Notes: generated by a model not told the origin, from the sequence alone. 64,000 nt of DNA from Solitalea lacus (GCF_022014595.1 NZ_CP091740.1:3894200-3958199), one strand, 5' to 3'; counted from the stretch's first letter, positions 20,195-28,717 are shown. Made by a program: numbers and translations.

Positions 20195-22103
20195 GCAATT
20201 CAGCTTATTTAGCAGTAATTCTTCCAACCCAACCTCCTCCCGGAGCAAGGAGCACTTTTAATTTACTATTTTTATTTACTTCTTCGCTTTGCATTTTGTA
20301 GTCAATACCGTCTCTAGCAGCATTAACTCCATCTTTCCAAATGGTAATTTTATATTGCTTATCGTCTAAAAAAGATAAATTAATTTCCAATTCACGAGCC
20401 GTCCAGTTATTCATAGCACCAATATACCAATCACCATTACTTGCATTACGAGCCATCGTAACGTATTCTCCAACTTTTCCGTTCAGCACCTTGGTATCGT
20501 TCCATTCAACAGGTACTTTGCTTAAGAACTCCATGCACTCAGGTTCCTTGTAGTAATTGGTAGGATTATCAGCCAACATTTGCAATGGGCTTTCATAAAC
20601 CACATACATTGCTAACTGATGACAGCGAGTACCCATGCTCATTGGTTTATTAAATGATGGATACCAATCGTCCTTTTGTGCATTAATCATAGCCCCAGGG
20701 GTATAATCCATTGGCCCGGCTGCCATACGAATAAATGGAAGCGTGACATTATGCTTTGCATCAATCTTTTTGCTATCATCCCACTTATTTTGCTCCAATC
20801 CATATACCCCTTCACGAGTTAATACGTTTGGATACAAACGTTGAATACCGGTTGGCTTGTAGCTACCATGGAAATCAACTAATAGTTTTCTCTTAGCGGC
20901 CTCCTGTGCAACACGTTCATAATAATTCACCATTTTCTGGTCATCGCGCTGCATAAAATCAACTTTGATTCCTTTAATTCCCCACTTTACAAATTGATCG
21001 AGTGCACTCGTCATATTTTTATCCAATGCCGTCCATGTTGTCCAAAGTATCAACCCTACATTTTTTTGCTTTGCATAAGCTGTCAGTTCTTCCATATTAA
21101 TAGCCGGAATCGACTTTAACAAGTCACGCGTATCAGACCAACCCTCATCCAAAACCACATACTCTAACCCGTATTTAGATGCAAAATCGATGTAATATTT
21201 GTAGGTTTCATTATTTATCCCTGATTTAAAATCAACACCTGTAATGTTATTTGCATTCCACCAATCCCAGGAAATTTTGCCTGCTTTCACCCAACTATAG
21301 TCATCCGTTGTAGCTCGGTTTAGCTGATAAACTAATTGATTGGTTAATAAATCTCCATCGTTTTTAGCAATCATCAACAGGCGCCATGGCAGTTGTTGCG
21401 GACCGTTTAATTTTGCCAGAAAGTTCTCTCTTTTAATCACCTTAACATCCCTGTCGCTTGTTTCTTTTTCTTCAAGCGGATATTGCGGTAATGTTCCATG
21501 AAACCCATTCCTTCCATTTCCAACAATCCACAACCCGGGATAGTTGAATAAATCCGATTCAGTAAGCAACACTTTAACATTTCCTGCATCTACTAAAGCA
21601 GGCAAACTTGCAAGCTTATCCTTATCAATTGAATCAAGAGGCCATTGAACGTAGGTACGCTCATTGTGAGAGTAAAAGCTTTTCTCCAACGGATACCAGG
21701 CCTTACTCGCTGAAGAAAAGTTAACATTCACTTCCTCATCTACTACTTTATAATCACCACTTGCTGTAATCATCCATCGATAGGCAACTCCATTATCAAA
21801 GGCTCTGAAAGCTAACTTTACCTGCTTATTTAAGTTGAGAATAAGTTCATTATACTTATTCTCAACTTCCTTTTTCTTTTCTTTTACCACAGGGCGTAAC
21901 ACCTCGTTAACACTATTTGTTTGGGCCTTTACATTTTTTACAAAAGGAAGGGCATTATCAAGTTTCAAATCAATTGCTGAAGAAGCAATAGTTTCTTTAC
22001 CGTCAACCCATACGGAATAAGTAATTGCAGGATTGGTGCTAACTTTAATAATGATAGTCTTATTGGGAGAGCTGACACTAAATTGCTGAGAGAATGCTTT
22101 TAT

Positions 22104-22120
22104 CCCAAAAAAGTCATTAG
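22104..22120 (+). repeat. IS terminal inverted repeat, left
   Basis: 17 bp starting CCCAAAAAAG, an exact reverse complement of 23549-23565. The transposase stop codon is 5 bases inside it. Confidence 0.97.
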
Positions 22121-22124
22121 GGAT

Positions 22125-23492
22125 TTAAGTTTTTGTCAAGTCAAATGTTTTATTACAATTCCATAGGCCGGTAAACCATTCTCTTCGTTTCATGGCCAGC
22201 GACAGTTTTAGGATTTTCTGGCTGCCGTTTTTTACCATATACCCGCCAATGGCAAACACCTTGTAGCGTAATGTTTTCAGGCGTTGTTCTACTTGGGTAT
22301 TAAGCACGACCTGCCTGAAAAGGCTGATGAAGTTATAGGCCATCATCACCCAGTTCAGGGCCGCTTCGGTGGCATCAAAGTTTTTAAGATTGAAGCTGTC
22401 TGCCCCAAAATCGTATTTCAGTTCTTTGATCCGGTTTTCGCAATTGGCCCTTTGCCGGTACAGATTCCACACCTGAAGTGCCGGCAGGGTTAAATCGGTG
22501 ACAAAACAACTGTAGCGGTAATTTTTATAAATGCCCTCGTCTTCAAATAGTTTCAGCGTTTTGCCCGTTGCACAGGGGCGTTCACTGACTTGCTGGCGGA
22601 CCATGACCAGCCTTCTGGGTTGATCCCACAGGGGACTTTGATAAGTGCTTTCGGCCACTTCGATACCAGCAGTAACTTTTACCCACAGGTGTTGTGCGGC
22701 GAGTTTTTGTTGGATCGGTTTGTACTGCCGGGCGGCAATGATGTAGTTGCCCACTTGTGGACTTTGCTCCAGATACTCAAATACTTCTTTACCGTAAAAT
22801 CCACTGTCGGCCCTGAATAAGCCTATTTTTTTACCGTTTAGTTTTTCGATCGTATCGGCTAAAAAGCCCTGAAAATTATTGCTCGTATAGCTGTCGCCGC
22901 TTCGCAGCCAAAAGTTGGCGACCATTTTTGTTTCCTCTATAAAGGCGATTAAAGGATGATGACTGTTGCGGCCTGGCTTAAGGGGGTTGTATCCTTTTTT
23001 ACTACCCTGTTGCCCGCCGTATCGGGTAAGGATGGTGGAGTCGACATCCAGCGTGTAATTATCATACTGCAGATTGCCAAAAAACCATTGGTATAAAGGG
23101 GTGAAGATCTGCTGGTTGGTGGCCAGGGTATGTTTATTAAAAAAGCGCTGGATGGCTTTACTGCCTGCCATTTGTTTGAAACCCCAGCATTGTTTCATGA
23201 CCGCATCATGGCGCGTTACCTCGCAATGTTCAAACTTGTTGGCCCCACACCATATACTGGTCATAAACTGTTGGATGAGTTGATGCGGAGAATACCCCCG
23301 GTTTGACCCTGGGGCTGGCAATGGCAACTGATCCAATGCAGCTTCAAAATCCATCCTGTCCAACATTTTTTTCATCAAAATAATACCCGACCAAGGAGTT
23401 ATTTCTTTGTCTGTAAAGTCAATTTTCAGGTCCAAGTTCAAATAAGGTTTACTTACTGCAATTTCCTCCAATTTACATTGGTATAAAACCAA
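22125..23492 (-). CDS. IS1380 family transposase
   Basis: 455 aa DDE transposase. Catalytic positions: Asp in YTLDVDSTILTRYGGQQG, Asp in GLFRADSGFYG and Glu in RANCENRIKELKYDFG; the GYNPLKPGRNSHHPLIAF segment is typical of IS1380. No stop or frameshift, so probably active. The frame begins at TTG (23492); no in-frame ATG occurs until Met40, so the true start is uncertain. A perfect hairpin lies in the leader between start and right end. Confidence 0.96.
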   Translation of the reverse strand: MVLYQCKLEEIAVSKPYLNLDLKIDFTDKEITPWSGIILMKKMLDRMDFEAALDQLPLPAPGSNRGYSPHQLIQQFMTSIWCGANKFEHCEVTRHDAVMKQCWGFKQMAGSKAIQRFFNKHTLATNQQIFTPLYQWFFGNLQYDNYTLDVDSTILTRYGGQQGSKKGYNPLKPGRNSHHPLIAFIEETKMVANFWLRSGDSYTSNNFQGFLADTIEKLNGKKIGLFRADSGFYGKEVFEYLEQSPQVGNYIIAARQYKPIQQKLAAQHLWVKVTAGIEVAESTYQSPLWDQPRRLVMVRQQVSERPCATGKTLKLFEDEGIYKNYRYSCFVTDLTLPALQVWNLYRQRANCENRIKELKYDFGADSFNLKNFDATEAALNWVMMAYNFISLFRQVVLNTQVEQRLKTLRYKVFAIGGYMVKNGSQKILKLSLAMKRREWFTGLWNCNKTFDLTKT

Positions 23493-23517
23493 TAGTTATC
23501 AACAAGTTAACACTCTT

Positions 23518-23544
23518 AATTTCTAATGGCGGTCATTAGAAATT
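23518..23544. repeat. Hairpin in the transposase leader
   Basis: Perfect 11-bp inverted repeat AATTTCTAATG / CATTAGAAATT with a 5-nt loop, 26 bases upstream of the transposase frame. In other IS such hairpins in read-through RNA hide the ribosome site and limit expression from outside promoters; that role here is inference. Confidence 0.6.
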
Positions 23545-23548
23545 GAGG

Positions 23549-23565
23549 CTAATGACTTTTTTGGG
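23549..23565 (-). repeat. IS terminal inverted repeat, right
   Basis: 17 bp ending TTTTTTGGG, exact inverse of 22104-22120; followed by the target duplication TTTAT at 23566-23570. Confidence 0.97.
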
Positions 23566-23660
23566 TTTATTGTAAATAGACAAATAAATAATAGCGCTGA
23601 TATATATTTCATGTTTTAAGGTTTGAAAAACAATTTTACTTATTTCATTCTTAATCAAAA

Positions 23661-23720
23661 GAAAGCAGTCGAAAGCAGTCAAAAAATCATTATTTTATTT
23701 TAAGCTTAACCTGTAACAGG
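23661..23720. promoter_or_regulatory. Repeats in the photolyase upstream region
   Basis: The 176-bp gap between the GH97 start and the photolyase gene holds a tandem 10-bp direct repeat GAAAGCAGTC (23661-23670, 23671-23680) and a palindrome CCTGT-A-ACAGG (23710-23720), 69 bases before the photolyase ATG. Either could be a regulator site; no known binder is identified. Confidence 0.4.
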
Positions 23721-23788
23721 CTTAATCTAATTATACAGACGTTTTAACAGTTAAGTAGTACCAGTTTAACAATCTTTCTTTTTAGTTA

Positions 23789-25099
23789 ATGCAACAAGCA
23801 ATAAGTATTTTCTGGTTTCGCAGGGACTTAAGAATAAGCGATAATGCAGCACTGTATTATGCGTTAAAATCTGAATATCCTGTCCTCCCCATTTTCATTT
23901 TTGACACTGAAATTCTAAACAAATTAGAAGATAAAGACGATGCACGGGTGCATTTTATTCACAAAACAATACTAAAGCTTAATAGTGAACTTAAGATGCT
24001 TGACACTTGCCTATTGGTAAAGTTCGGATCTGCCCAGCAGATTTGGGAAGAGCTAATAAATACTTATAATATAAAAGAAGTGTATACCAATCACGACTAT
24101 GAACCTTATGCTATTAAGAGAGATACCAGCATAGCCAGTCTATTGAGCACACATACTATTAAATTTAACACATATAAAGACCAGGTAATTTTTGAAAAAG
24201 GTGAGGTTTTAAAAGATGATAAAAAACCTTATACCGTATTCACTCCCTATAAAAACAAATGGATTAAAAACCTGAATGATTATTACTTTAAGTCTTACCC
24301 TACTCAAAAGTACTACTCAAATTTTCTTAAAGCACCATTGTTTGACATTCCAACTCTTAAAAGCATTGGTTTTCAAGAATCAACCATACCTATACCTGAA
24401 AAAAAATATCAATCTGTAATGAAGGAATATGCAGAAAAACGTGACTATCCGGGCATAAAGGGTACCAGTCTTATCAGCATACATTTACGCTTTGGTACAG
24501 TAAGCATCCGGGAGCTCGTACAAAATGCAATTGCCGCAAAGGCCGACACCTGGTTAAATGAGCTTATTTGGCGGGAGTTTTATTTTATGATTCTTTGGAA
24601 TTTCCCGCATGTTACCCATTCTGCCTTCAAGCCAGAATATGATCGGATAAAATGGAGAACTAATGACCAGGAATTTCAAAGGTGGTGCAATGGCAATACA
24701 GGTTACCCTATTGTGGATGCAGGCATGCGTGAACTTAATAGTACCGGATTTATGCACAATCGTGTACGAATGATTGTAGCAAGTTTCCTAACAAAACACC
24801 TTTTGATTGATTGGCGTTGGGGGGAAGCTTACTTTGCCAGAAAACTCCTCGACTTTGAACTTTCAAGTAACAATGGAGGTTGGCAATGGGTAGCCGGATC
24901 CGGCTGTGATGCTGCACCTTATTTTCGAATTTTTAACCCTTATGAACAAACGAAAAAGTTCGACCCGCATCATTTATACATAAAAAAATGGGTACCTGAA
25001 TATATGGAATTCAGCTACCCTTTACCTATTGTGGATCATAAATATGCTCGAGAACGGTGTTTAAAAGCTTACAAAATGGCTCTAAATGGCCTGAAGTAG
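23789..25099 (+). CDS. phrB: Deoxyribodipyrimidine photolyase / cryptochrome family
   Basis: 436 aa flavoprotein that uses blue light to split cyclobutane pyrimidine dimers. The N-terminal antenna domain starts SIFWFRRDLRISDNAALYYAL; the C-terminal FAD-binding domain has GIKGTSLISIHLRFGTVSIREL, WLNELIWREFYFMILW, WCNGNTGYPIVDAGMRELNSTGFMHNRVRMIVASFLTK and WRWGEAYFARKLLDFELSSNNGGWQW. These contain the Trp and Asn/Asp residues expected of class I CPD photolyases. Length 436 is slightly short of E. coli PhrB (472). Photolyases are classic targets of CarH/LitR-type light control, which ties it to the MerR gene 9 kb away. Its 3' end overlaps the convergent FKBP gene by 18 bases. Confidence 0.95.
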   Translation: MQQAISIFWFRRDLRISDNAALYYALKSEYPVLPIFIFDTEILNKLEDKDDARVHFIHKTILKLNSELKMLDTCLLVKFGSAQQIWEELINTYNIKEVYTNHDYEPYAIKRDTSIASLLSTHTIKFNTYKDQVIFEKGEVLKDDKKPYTVFTPYKNKWIKNLNDYYFKSYPTQKYYSNFLKAPLFDIPTLKSIGFQESTIPIPEKKYQSVMKEYAEKRDYPGIKGTSLISIHLRFGTVSIRELVQNAIAAKADTWLNELIWREFYFMILWNFPHVTHSAFKPEYDRIKWRTNDQEFQRWCNGNTGYPIVDAGMRELNSTGFMHNRVRMIVASFLTKHLLIDWRWGEAYFARKLLDFELSSNNGGWQWVAGSGCDAAPYFRIFNPYEQTKKFDPHHLYIKKWVPEYMEFSYPLPIVDHKYARERCLKAYKMALNGLK

Positions 25100-25600
25100 T
25101 TCTAACTCAAATATAAAATTGGAATTGGCTGGTGCCAGTGTTTTCCCTTGACCATCGGTAATTGTTCGTTCTCCAAAAACATATCCTGAAGGAACGTATA
25201 AGATAATTTTCCCACCTGGCTGAATCAGAGGTATGCCTATTTGAAACCCTGCAATTAAATCACCAAGGGTATACGTGGCAGGTGCATTTATTGTACTTTC
25301 ATCAACCACCGTTCCGTCAAGCAACAATGCTCTGAACTTTACCTGCACTCTGGTACCCGCATTATAAATGATATTGCCTGTACCTGGCTGAACGATGTTA
25401 TAATAAACTCCGCTTGAAGTTCGAATATAAGGCAACTCTTTTTGTTTCAGAAAGCCTTGGATAGCTACTGTATCTTTGCCGAGCTGCTCGTCAAATTTAC
25501 GCTGCTCATCACGTTGCTGTTGCAACGGATCGTAATCATCTTTTTTACAGGAGATAAGTAGCACGAAGGCTAACAATGGAAGTAATAGAAGGTTTTTCAT
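25082..25600 (-). CDS. FKBP-type peptidyl-prolyl isomerase lipoprotein (copy 1)
   Basis: 172 aa. Leader MKNLLLLPLLAFVLLISC marks a lipoprotein (lipobox LISC). A charged helical segment (30-60) leads to one FKBP domain from about residue 65 (GTRVQVKFRALLLDGTVVDES, LIAGFQIGIPLIQPGGKIILYVPS, PANSNFIFELELL). It folds or holds outer membrane or secreted proteins in the periplasm, as proposed for GldI-like FKBPs of Bacteroidota. Third in a row of three related minus-strand genes; a large hairpin precedes its start codon. The TTITDGQGKTLAP variant of the 80s loop may affect activity. Confidence 0.9.
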   Translation of the reverse strand: MKNLLLLPLLAFVLLISCKKDDYDPLQQQRDEQRKFDEQLGKDTVAIQGFLKQKELPYIRTSSGVYYNIVQPGTGNIIYNAGTRVQVKFRALLLDGTVVDESTINAPATYTLGDLIAGFQIGIPLIQPGGKIILYVPSGYVFGERTITDGQGKTLAPANSNFIFELELLQAI

Positions 25601-25603
25601 ATT

Positions 25604-25642
25604 GAAATTTATTAGGTATATATAATTTACCTAATAAATTTC
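25604..25642 (-). repeat. Long hairpin just upstream of FKBP copy 1
   Basis: Perfect 15-bp inverted repeat GAAATTTATTAGGTA (25604-25618; complement 25628-25642) with a 9-nt loop, ending three bases before the start codon. It is not followed by a T run, so it is not a standard terminator. The ribosome site would be inside the stem. Confidence 0.7.
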
Positions 25643-25668
25643 ACTAATCCTCTGCTGTAACAGTTTAT

Positions 25669-26145
25669 TTATTCAACTTTCTTCAGTTCAATATCAAAAA
25701 TCAGAACTGAATTGGCTGGAATTGGACCGTTTGCGTATGGCCCATAACCTAAATGAGAAGGTACCAATAATTTCATCTTTCCACCTTCCTTAATTTTTTG
25801 CAATCCCTCAATCCATCCAGGGATTAATCGATTCAATTGATACTTAAAACTCTCACTTGAGTCAAAAACATTACCATTAGTAAATTTTCCAGTGTAACCA
25901 ACAGTAACAATTGAAGCGGCAGCCGGAGCTACTCCTGTACCTTCTTCAATGATTTGATAATTTAAGCCTGTTGACGTTTTCTGAACTCCTGTCAAACTGT
26001 TCGTATTAATATAATTGGAAATAGTGGTACTGTCAGTTTTCCATTGTGCCTGATAATCAAAAGGCGTCGGCTCCTCTGATTTTAAACAAGCAGTAAAAGC
26101 AAATGCTGCGAATAAAACTGTTAATGCTAAAACTAATTTTCTCAT
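25669..26145 (-). CDS. FKBP-type peptidyl-prolyl isomerase lipoprotein (copy 2)
   Basis: 158 aa from the start chosen here (MRKLVLALTVLFAAFAFTAC, lipobox FTAC). An upstream in-frame ATG at 26172 lies inside a terminator hairpin and would put nine hydrophilic residues before the signal, so it was not used. One FKBP domain from about residue 65: IVTVGYTGKFTNGNVFDSS, LIPGWIEGLQKIKEGGKMKLLVPSHLGYGPY, PANSVLIFDIELKKVE. The Tyr/Phe/Trp/Ile pocket residues are better kept than in copy 1, so catalysis is likely. Periplasmic, lipid-anchored. Confidence 0.92.
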   Translation of the reverse strand: MRKLVLALTVLFAAFAFTACLKSEEPTPFDYQAQWKTDSTTISNYINTNSLTGVQKTSTGLNYQIIEEGTGVAPAAASIVTVGYTGKFTNGNVFDSSESFKYQLNRLIPGWIEGLQKIKEGGKMKLLVPSHLGYGPYANGPIPANSVLIFDIELKKVE

Positions 26146-26157
26146 ATAAACATCCAT

Positions 26158-26180
26158 AAAAAAGGTCCGCATTACGGACC
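26158..26180 (-). terminator. Terminator between FKBP copies 3 and 2
   Basis: 6-bp GC-rich stem GGTCCG / CGGACC with a 5-nt loop, followed on the minus strand by six T (26158-26163). It separates copy 3 from copies 2 and 1. Confidence 0.75.
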
Positions 26181-26207
26181 AATACCTTAATTATTATCTA
26201 ATTTGAA

Positions 26208-26708
26208 CTAATACTTTTCAATCTCAACCAAATTGATATCAAACACCAAAGGTGTATTCGGAGGCACAGCTGCATTTCCACAGCTACTGTAAGCCAGATG
26301 AGAAGGAATCATTAAACGAATTCTACCACCTGTTCCAATTAATTGCAAGCCTTCTGTCCAACCTTTTATTACCTGTTTTAAATTAAAGGAAGGTTTATAC
26401 CCGGCAGAGTCGAACGCCTTACCAGAGACATCTGTTACAAATGAACCTCTGTAATCAGCCTTTATAATAGAACTTGAACGTGGCTTTTGTCCTTCTCCTG
26501 CATTATAAATAACATAAGACAAACCCGACTGGGTGGTTATCACACCAGTCATTCCTTTACGAGCTACAAACTCACGAATGGCCTTTCTATCTGCCGAATC
26601 TTGCGTTGCTGTATATTCATTCACGCAGCCAGGAGCGTAAGGATCCGTACCACACATACTCATCAAAAAGCCCAGGGCCAACAATAAAGGGAGGAATAAT
26701 TTCTTCAT
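26208..26708 (-). CDS. FKBP-type peptidyl-prolyl isomerase lipoprotein (copy 3)
   Basis: 166 aa. Lipoprotein leader MKKLFLPLLLALGFLMSMC (lipobox MSMC). FKBP domain with IIKADYRGSFVTDVSGKAFDSA, VIKGWTEGLQLIGTGGRIRLMIPSHLAYSSCGNAAVPPNTPLVFDINLVEIE. It shares the same N-terminal pattern (Asp-rich helix, then TQSGLSYVIYNAGEG) with copies 1 and 2, supporting origin by duplication. Followed by its own terminator, so probably transcribed alone. Confidence 0.92.
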   Translation of the reverse strand: MKKLFLPLLLALGFLMSMCGTDPYAPGCVNEYTATQDSADRKAIREFVARKGMTGVITTQSGLSYVIYNAGEGQKPRSSSIIKADYRGSFVTDVSGKAFDSAGYKPSFNLKQVIKGWTEGLQLIGTGGRIRLMIPSHLAYSSCGNAAVPPNTPLVFDINLVEIEKY

Positions 26709-26833
26709 TCAGTTTACTCTTTATATTTTATTAGAGAACGCAAATATGCTTGGAATCGGATAGTTATAAAAATATTTTTTTGTTTATCTGACAAAATCCC
26801 GCTTCAAACCCTTGTCAGCTAAGAATGTTCCTG

Positions 26834-26867
26834 AAAAAACAACGGCGATATCAAAAGTTATCGCCGT
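26834..26867 (-). terminator. Terminator of the fadNAE operon
   Basis: 9-bp perfect stem ACGGCGATA / TATCGCCGT with an 8-nt loop, then a run of six T on the minus strand (26834-26839), 32 bases after the acyl-CoA dehydrogenase stop. Confidence 0.88.
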
Positions 26868-26899
26868 GTAATCCTCATAGTTCTAAACTCAATTCGCTT

Positions 26900-28690
26900 T
26901 TAAAAACAATATTTATTTTCCTCAATCAAGGTTTTAGCAACACGTTGACGAGCATCTTTACTATTAAACGGTTCTGTTTTGGTGAAACGTTTCAAGCCCA
27001 TCATCATCATTCGAAGCTCATCACCTTCTGCAAATGAATTTAGTGCCTCCTTACCGTGTAACCAAACCTGATCCATTGCCTCATTCAAATAAATACGAGT
27101 AATATCAATTTGATTGGCGCAAACTTCTTCTCCCCGCATTCCAATCAATTTCTCTGTACGTAACAAGGCTGATTCTGCCACATAAGCCAATGATGCCATA
27201 TCTGCTATGTTCATTAAAATTTCCTGTTCTTTAGCCAGGGTCATCATTAATTTTTGAACAGCTGCACCGGCAACCATTAATGTGGCTTTTTTGATATTCT
27301 TGATTAATCGTTTTTCGTATGCAAACAGACCTTCATCAGAAACGTTAAAATCAGGAATTGACATTAACTCTTGTGCAACTGCCTGAGCCGGGCCCATCAG
27401 GTTCAATTCACCTTTCATGGCACGTTTCAACATCATATCTACAGTCAACAAACGATTTATCTCGTTTGTCCCTTCAAAGATCCTGTTAATGCGGGAATCC
27501 CGATACGCCCGATCCATTGGAGCTTCAGCAGAGAAGCCCATACCGCCATAAATCTGCACACCTTCGTCGGTTACATAATCCAAAGCCTCAGAACCGTAAA
27601 CTTTTAAAATGGCACATTCAACCGCAAACTGCTCTGTACTTTTTAGTTTTGCCTTACCAGGTTCCATGCCGTCGGCAACTAAAGCCTCATAAGCATCGTC
27701 GATATTTTGTCCTGCTCGGTACATTGCCGACTCAACTGCGTAAATCTTTGTAGCCATTTCGGCAAGCTTATAGCGAATGGCTCCAAACTTGGAAATAGGC
27801 AATTTAAACTGTACACGCTCATTTGAGTAGTTTACAGCTTTATTAACTACCTCTTTTGAAGCACCAATTGCTGCGCCAGCCAATTTAATACGGCCGATAT
27901 TTAAGATGTTTACAGCGATTTTAAATCCGTTTCCTCTTTCGGATAACATGTTCTCTACCGGAACATGGCAATCATTAAAGAAGATTTGACGGGTTGAAGA
28001 GCCCTTGATTCCCATTTTGTGTTCTTCTGGGTTCATGGTGATACCGCCAAAGTCTCGTTCAACGATAAATGCCGACAAGTTCTCGTCATTATCAATTTTA
28101 GCAAAAACGATAAACACGTCAGCAAAGCCACCATTGGTTATCCACATCTTTTGCCCGTTGATTACATAATGCTTTCCATCTGCCGATAAAACAGCCTTAG
28201 TTTTACCAGAGTTTGCATCAGACCCCGAGTTTGGCTCAGTTAAACAGTAAGCTGCTTTCCACTCTCCGGTAGCCAATTTAGGAATGTATTTATCTTTTTG
28301 CTCGGCATTACCGTAGTATAAGATTGGGAGTGTTCCGATGCCGGTATGAGCCGACATGGCAACTGCAAATGAATGCCCTGCTCCAATAACTTCGGCTACC
28401 AGCATTGAGGTGTTAAAGTTTTTACCAAAACCTCCGTACTCTTCAGGTACAGAAACTCCCAAAATGCCTAATTCTCCGGCTTTGTCCATTAAGCTTTCCA
28501 TTAACCCCTCTTGATGGTTATCAATGGCATCCAGCTTCGGAAACACTTCGGCTTCCAGAAAATCAGAGCAAGTTTTAGCAATCATCAATTGTTCTTCATC
28601 CCATTGTTCGGGGATAAAAATATCAGCGGCGTCAGTTTCTTTAATCAAAAACTCTCCACCTTTAATTTGTTTATTTTTAATTTCTTCCAT
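26900..28690 (-). CDS. fadE: Acyl-CoA dehydrogenase (FadE type)
   Basis: 596 aa FAD enzyme for the first step of beta-oxidation. Longer than short-chain dehydrogenases (about 380 aa), in the VLCAD/FadE range. Core about 30-410: YCLTEPNSGSDANSGKTKA and MWITNGGFADVFIVFAKID (FAD contacts), IYGGMGFSAEAPMDRAYRDSRINRIFEGTNEI with the catalytic Glu in FEGTNEI. A C-terminal helical extension (420-596) resembles that of membrane-associated VLCADs. Last gene of marR-fadN-fadA-fadE, 27 bases after fadA. Confidence 0.94.
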   Translation of the reverse strand: MEEIKNKQIKGGEFLIKETDAADIFIPEQWDEEQLMIAKTCSDFLEAEVFPKLDAIDNHQEGLMESLMDKAGELGILGVSVPEEYGGFGKNFNTSMLVAEVIGAGHSFAVAMSAHTGIGTLPILYYGNAEQKDKYIPKLATGEWKAAYCLTEPNSGSDANSGKTKAVLSADGKHYVINGQKMWITNGGFADVFIVFAKIDNDENLSAFIVERDFGGITMNPEEHKMGIKGSSTRQIFFNDCHVPVENMLSERGNGFKIAVNILNIGRIKLAGAAIGASKEVVNKAVNYSNERVQFKLPISKFGAIRYKLAEMATKIYAVESAMYRAGQNIDDAYEALVADGMEPGKAKLKSTEQFAVECAILKVYGSEALDYVTDEGVQIYGGMGFSAEAPMDRAYRDSRINRIFEGTNEINRLLTVDMMLKRAMKGELNLMGPAQAVAQELMSIPDFNVSDEGLFAYEKRLIKNIKKATLMVAGAAVQKLMMTLAKEQEILMNIADMASLAYVAESALLRTEKLIGMRGEEVCANQIDITRIYLNEAMDQVWLHGKEALNSFAEGDELRMMMMGLKRFTKTEPFNSKDARQRVAKTLIEENKYCF

Positions 28691-28717
28691 AATGGTTGAT
28701 TATTATCGATTCAAAAA

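Larger units (their letters stand above)
22104..23565 (-). mobile_element. Complete IS1380-family insertion sequence, 1462 bp
   Basis: Bounded by perfect 17-bp terminal inverted repeats beginning CCCAAAAAAGTCATTAG (22104-22120 and 23549-23565) and flanked by 5-bp direct repeats TTTAT (22099-22103, 23566-23570). It holds one intact transposase gene. IS1380-family elements make 4-5 bp target duplications, as seen here. GC content is higher than in the surrounding genes. The element lies in the signal-peptide codons of a GH97 gene, transposase on the same strand as the target. Confidence 0.96.
20205..23612 (-). pseudogene. GH97 family glycoside hydrolase, split by an IS1380-type element
   Basis: Secreted alpha-glycosidase gene broken by insertion. 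The main part (20205-22103) codes for residues 15-646; the first 14 codons (23571-23612) lie beyond the IS. Removing 22104-23565 plus one TTTAT copy rejoins the frame exactly and gives a 646-aa protein beginning MKYISALLFICLFTIKAFSQ, a clear signal peptide. Conserved GH97 segments remain: VVLDEGWSD, IKVDFMQRDDQ and LTREGVYGLEQ. The Asp in IKVDFM suggests the retaining (alpha-galactosidase-like) subgroup rather than the inverting SusB group; that is inference. A TTG start at 21968 could yield a 587-aa cytoplasmic remnant without export signal. No other internal damage seen, so the insertion looks recent. Confidence 0.92.

Noticed and set aside
14413-23774. String TTTAACAATY near the B12-MerR start, before the TetR-like gene and before the photolyase gene
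   Set aside because: The same AT-rich string also occurs before the CapA-like gene (about 43156), so it is not specific to the cluster.
26146-26172. Upstream ATG of FKBP copy 2
   Set aside because: It lies within a terminator hairpin and would place hydrophilic residues before the lipoprotein leader; the ATG at 26145 is preferred.
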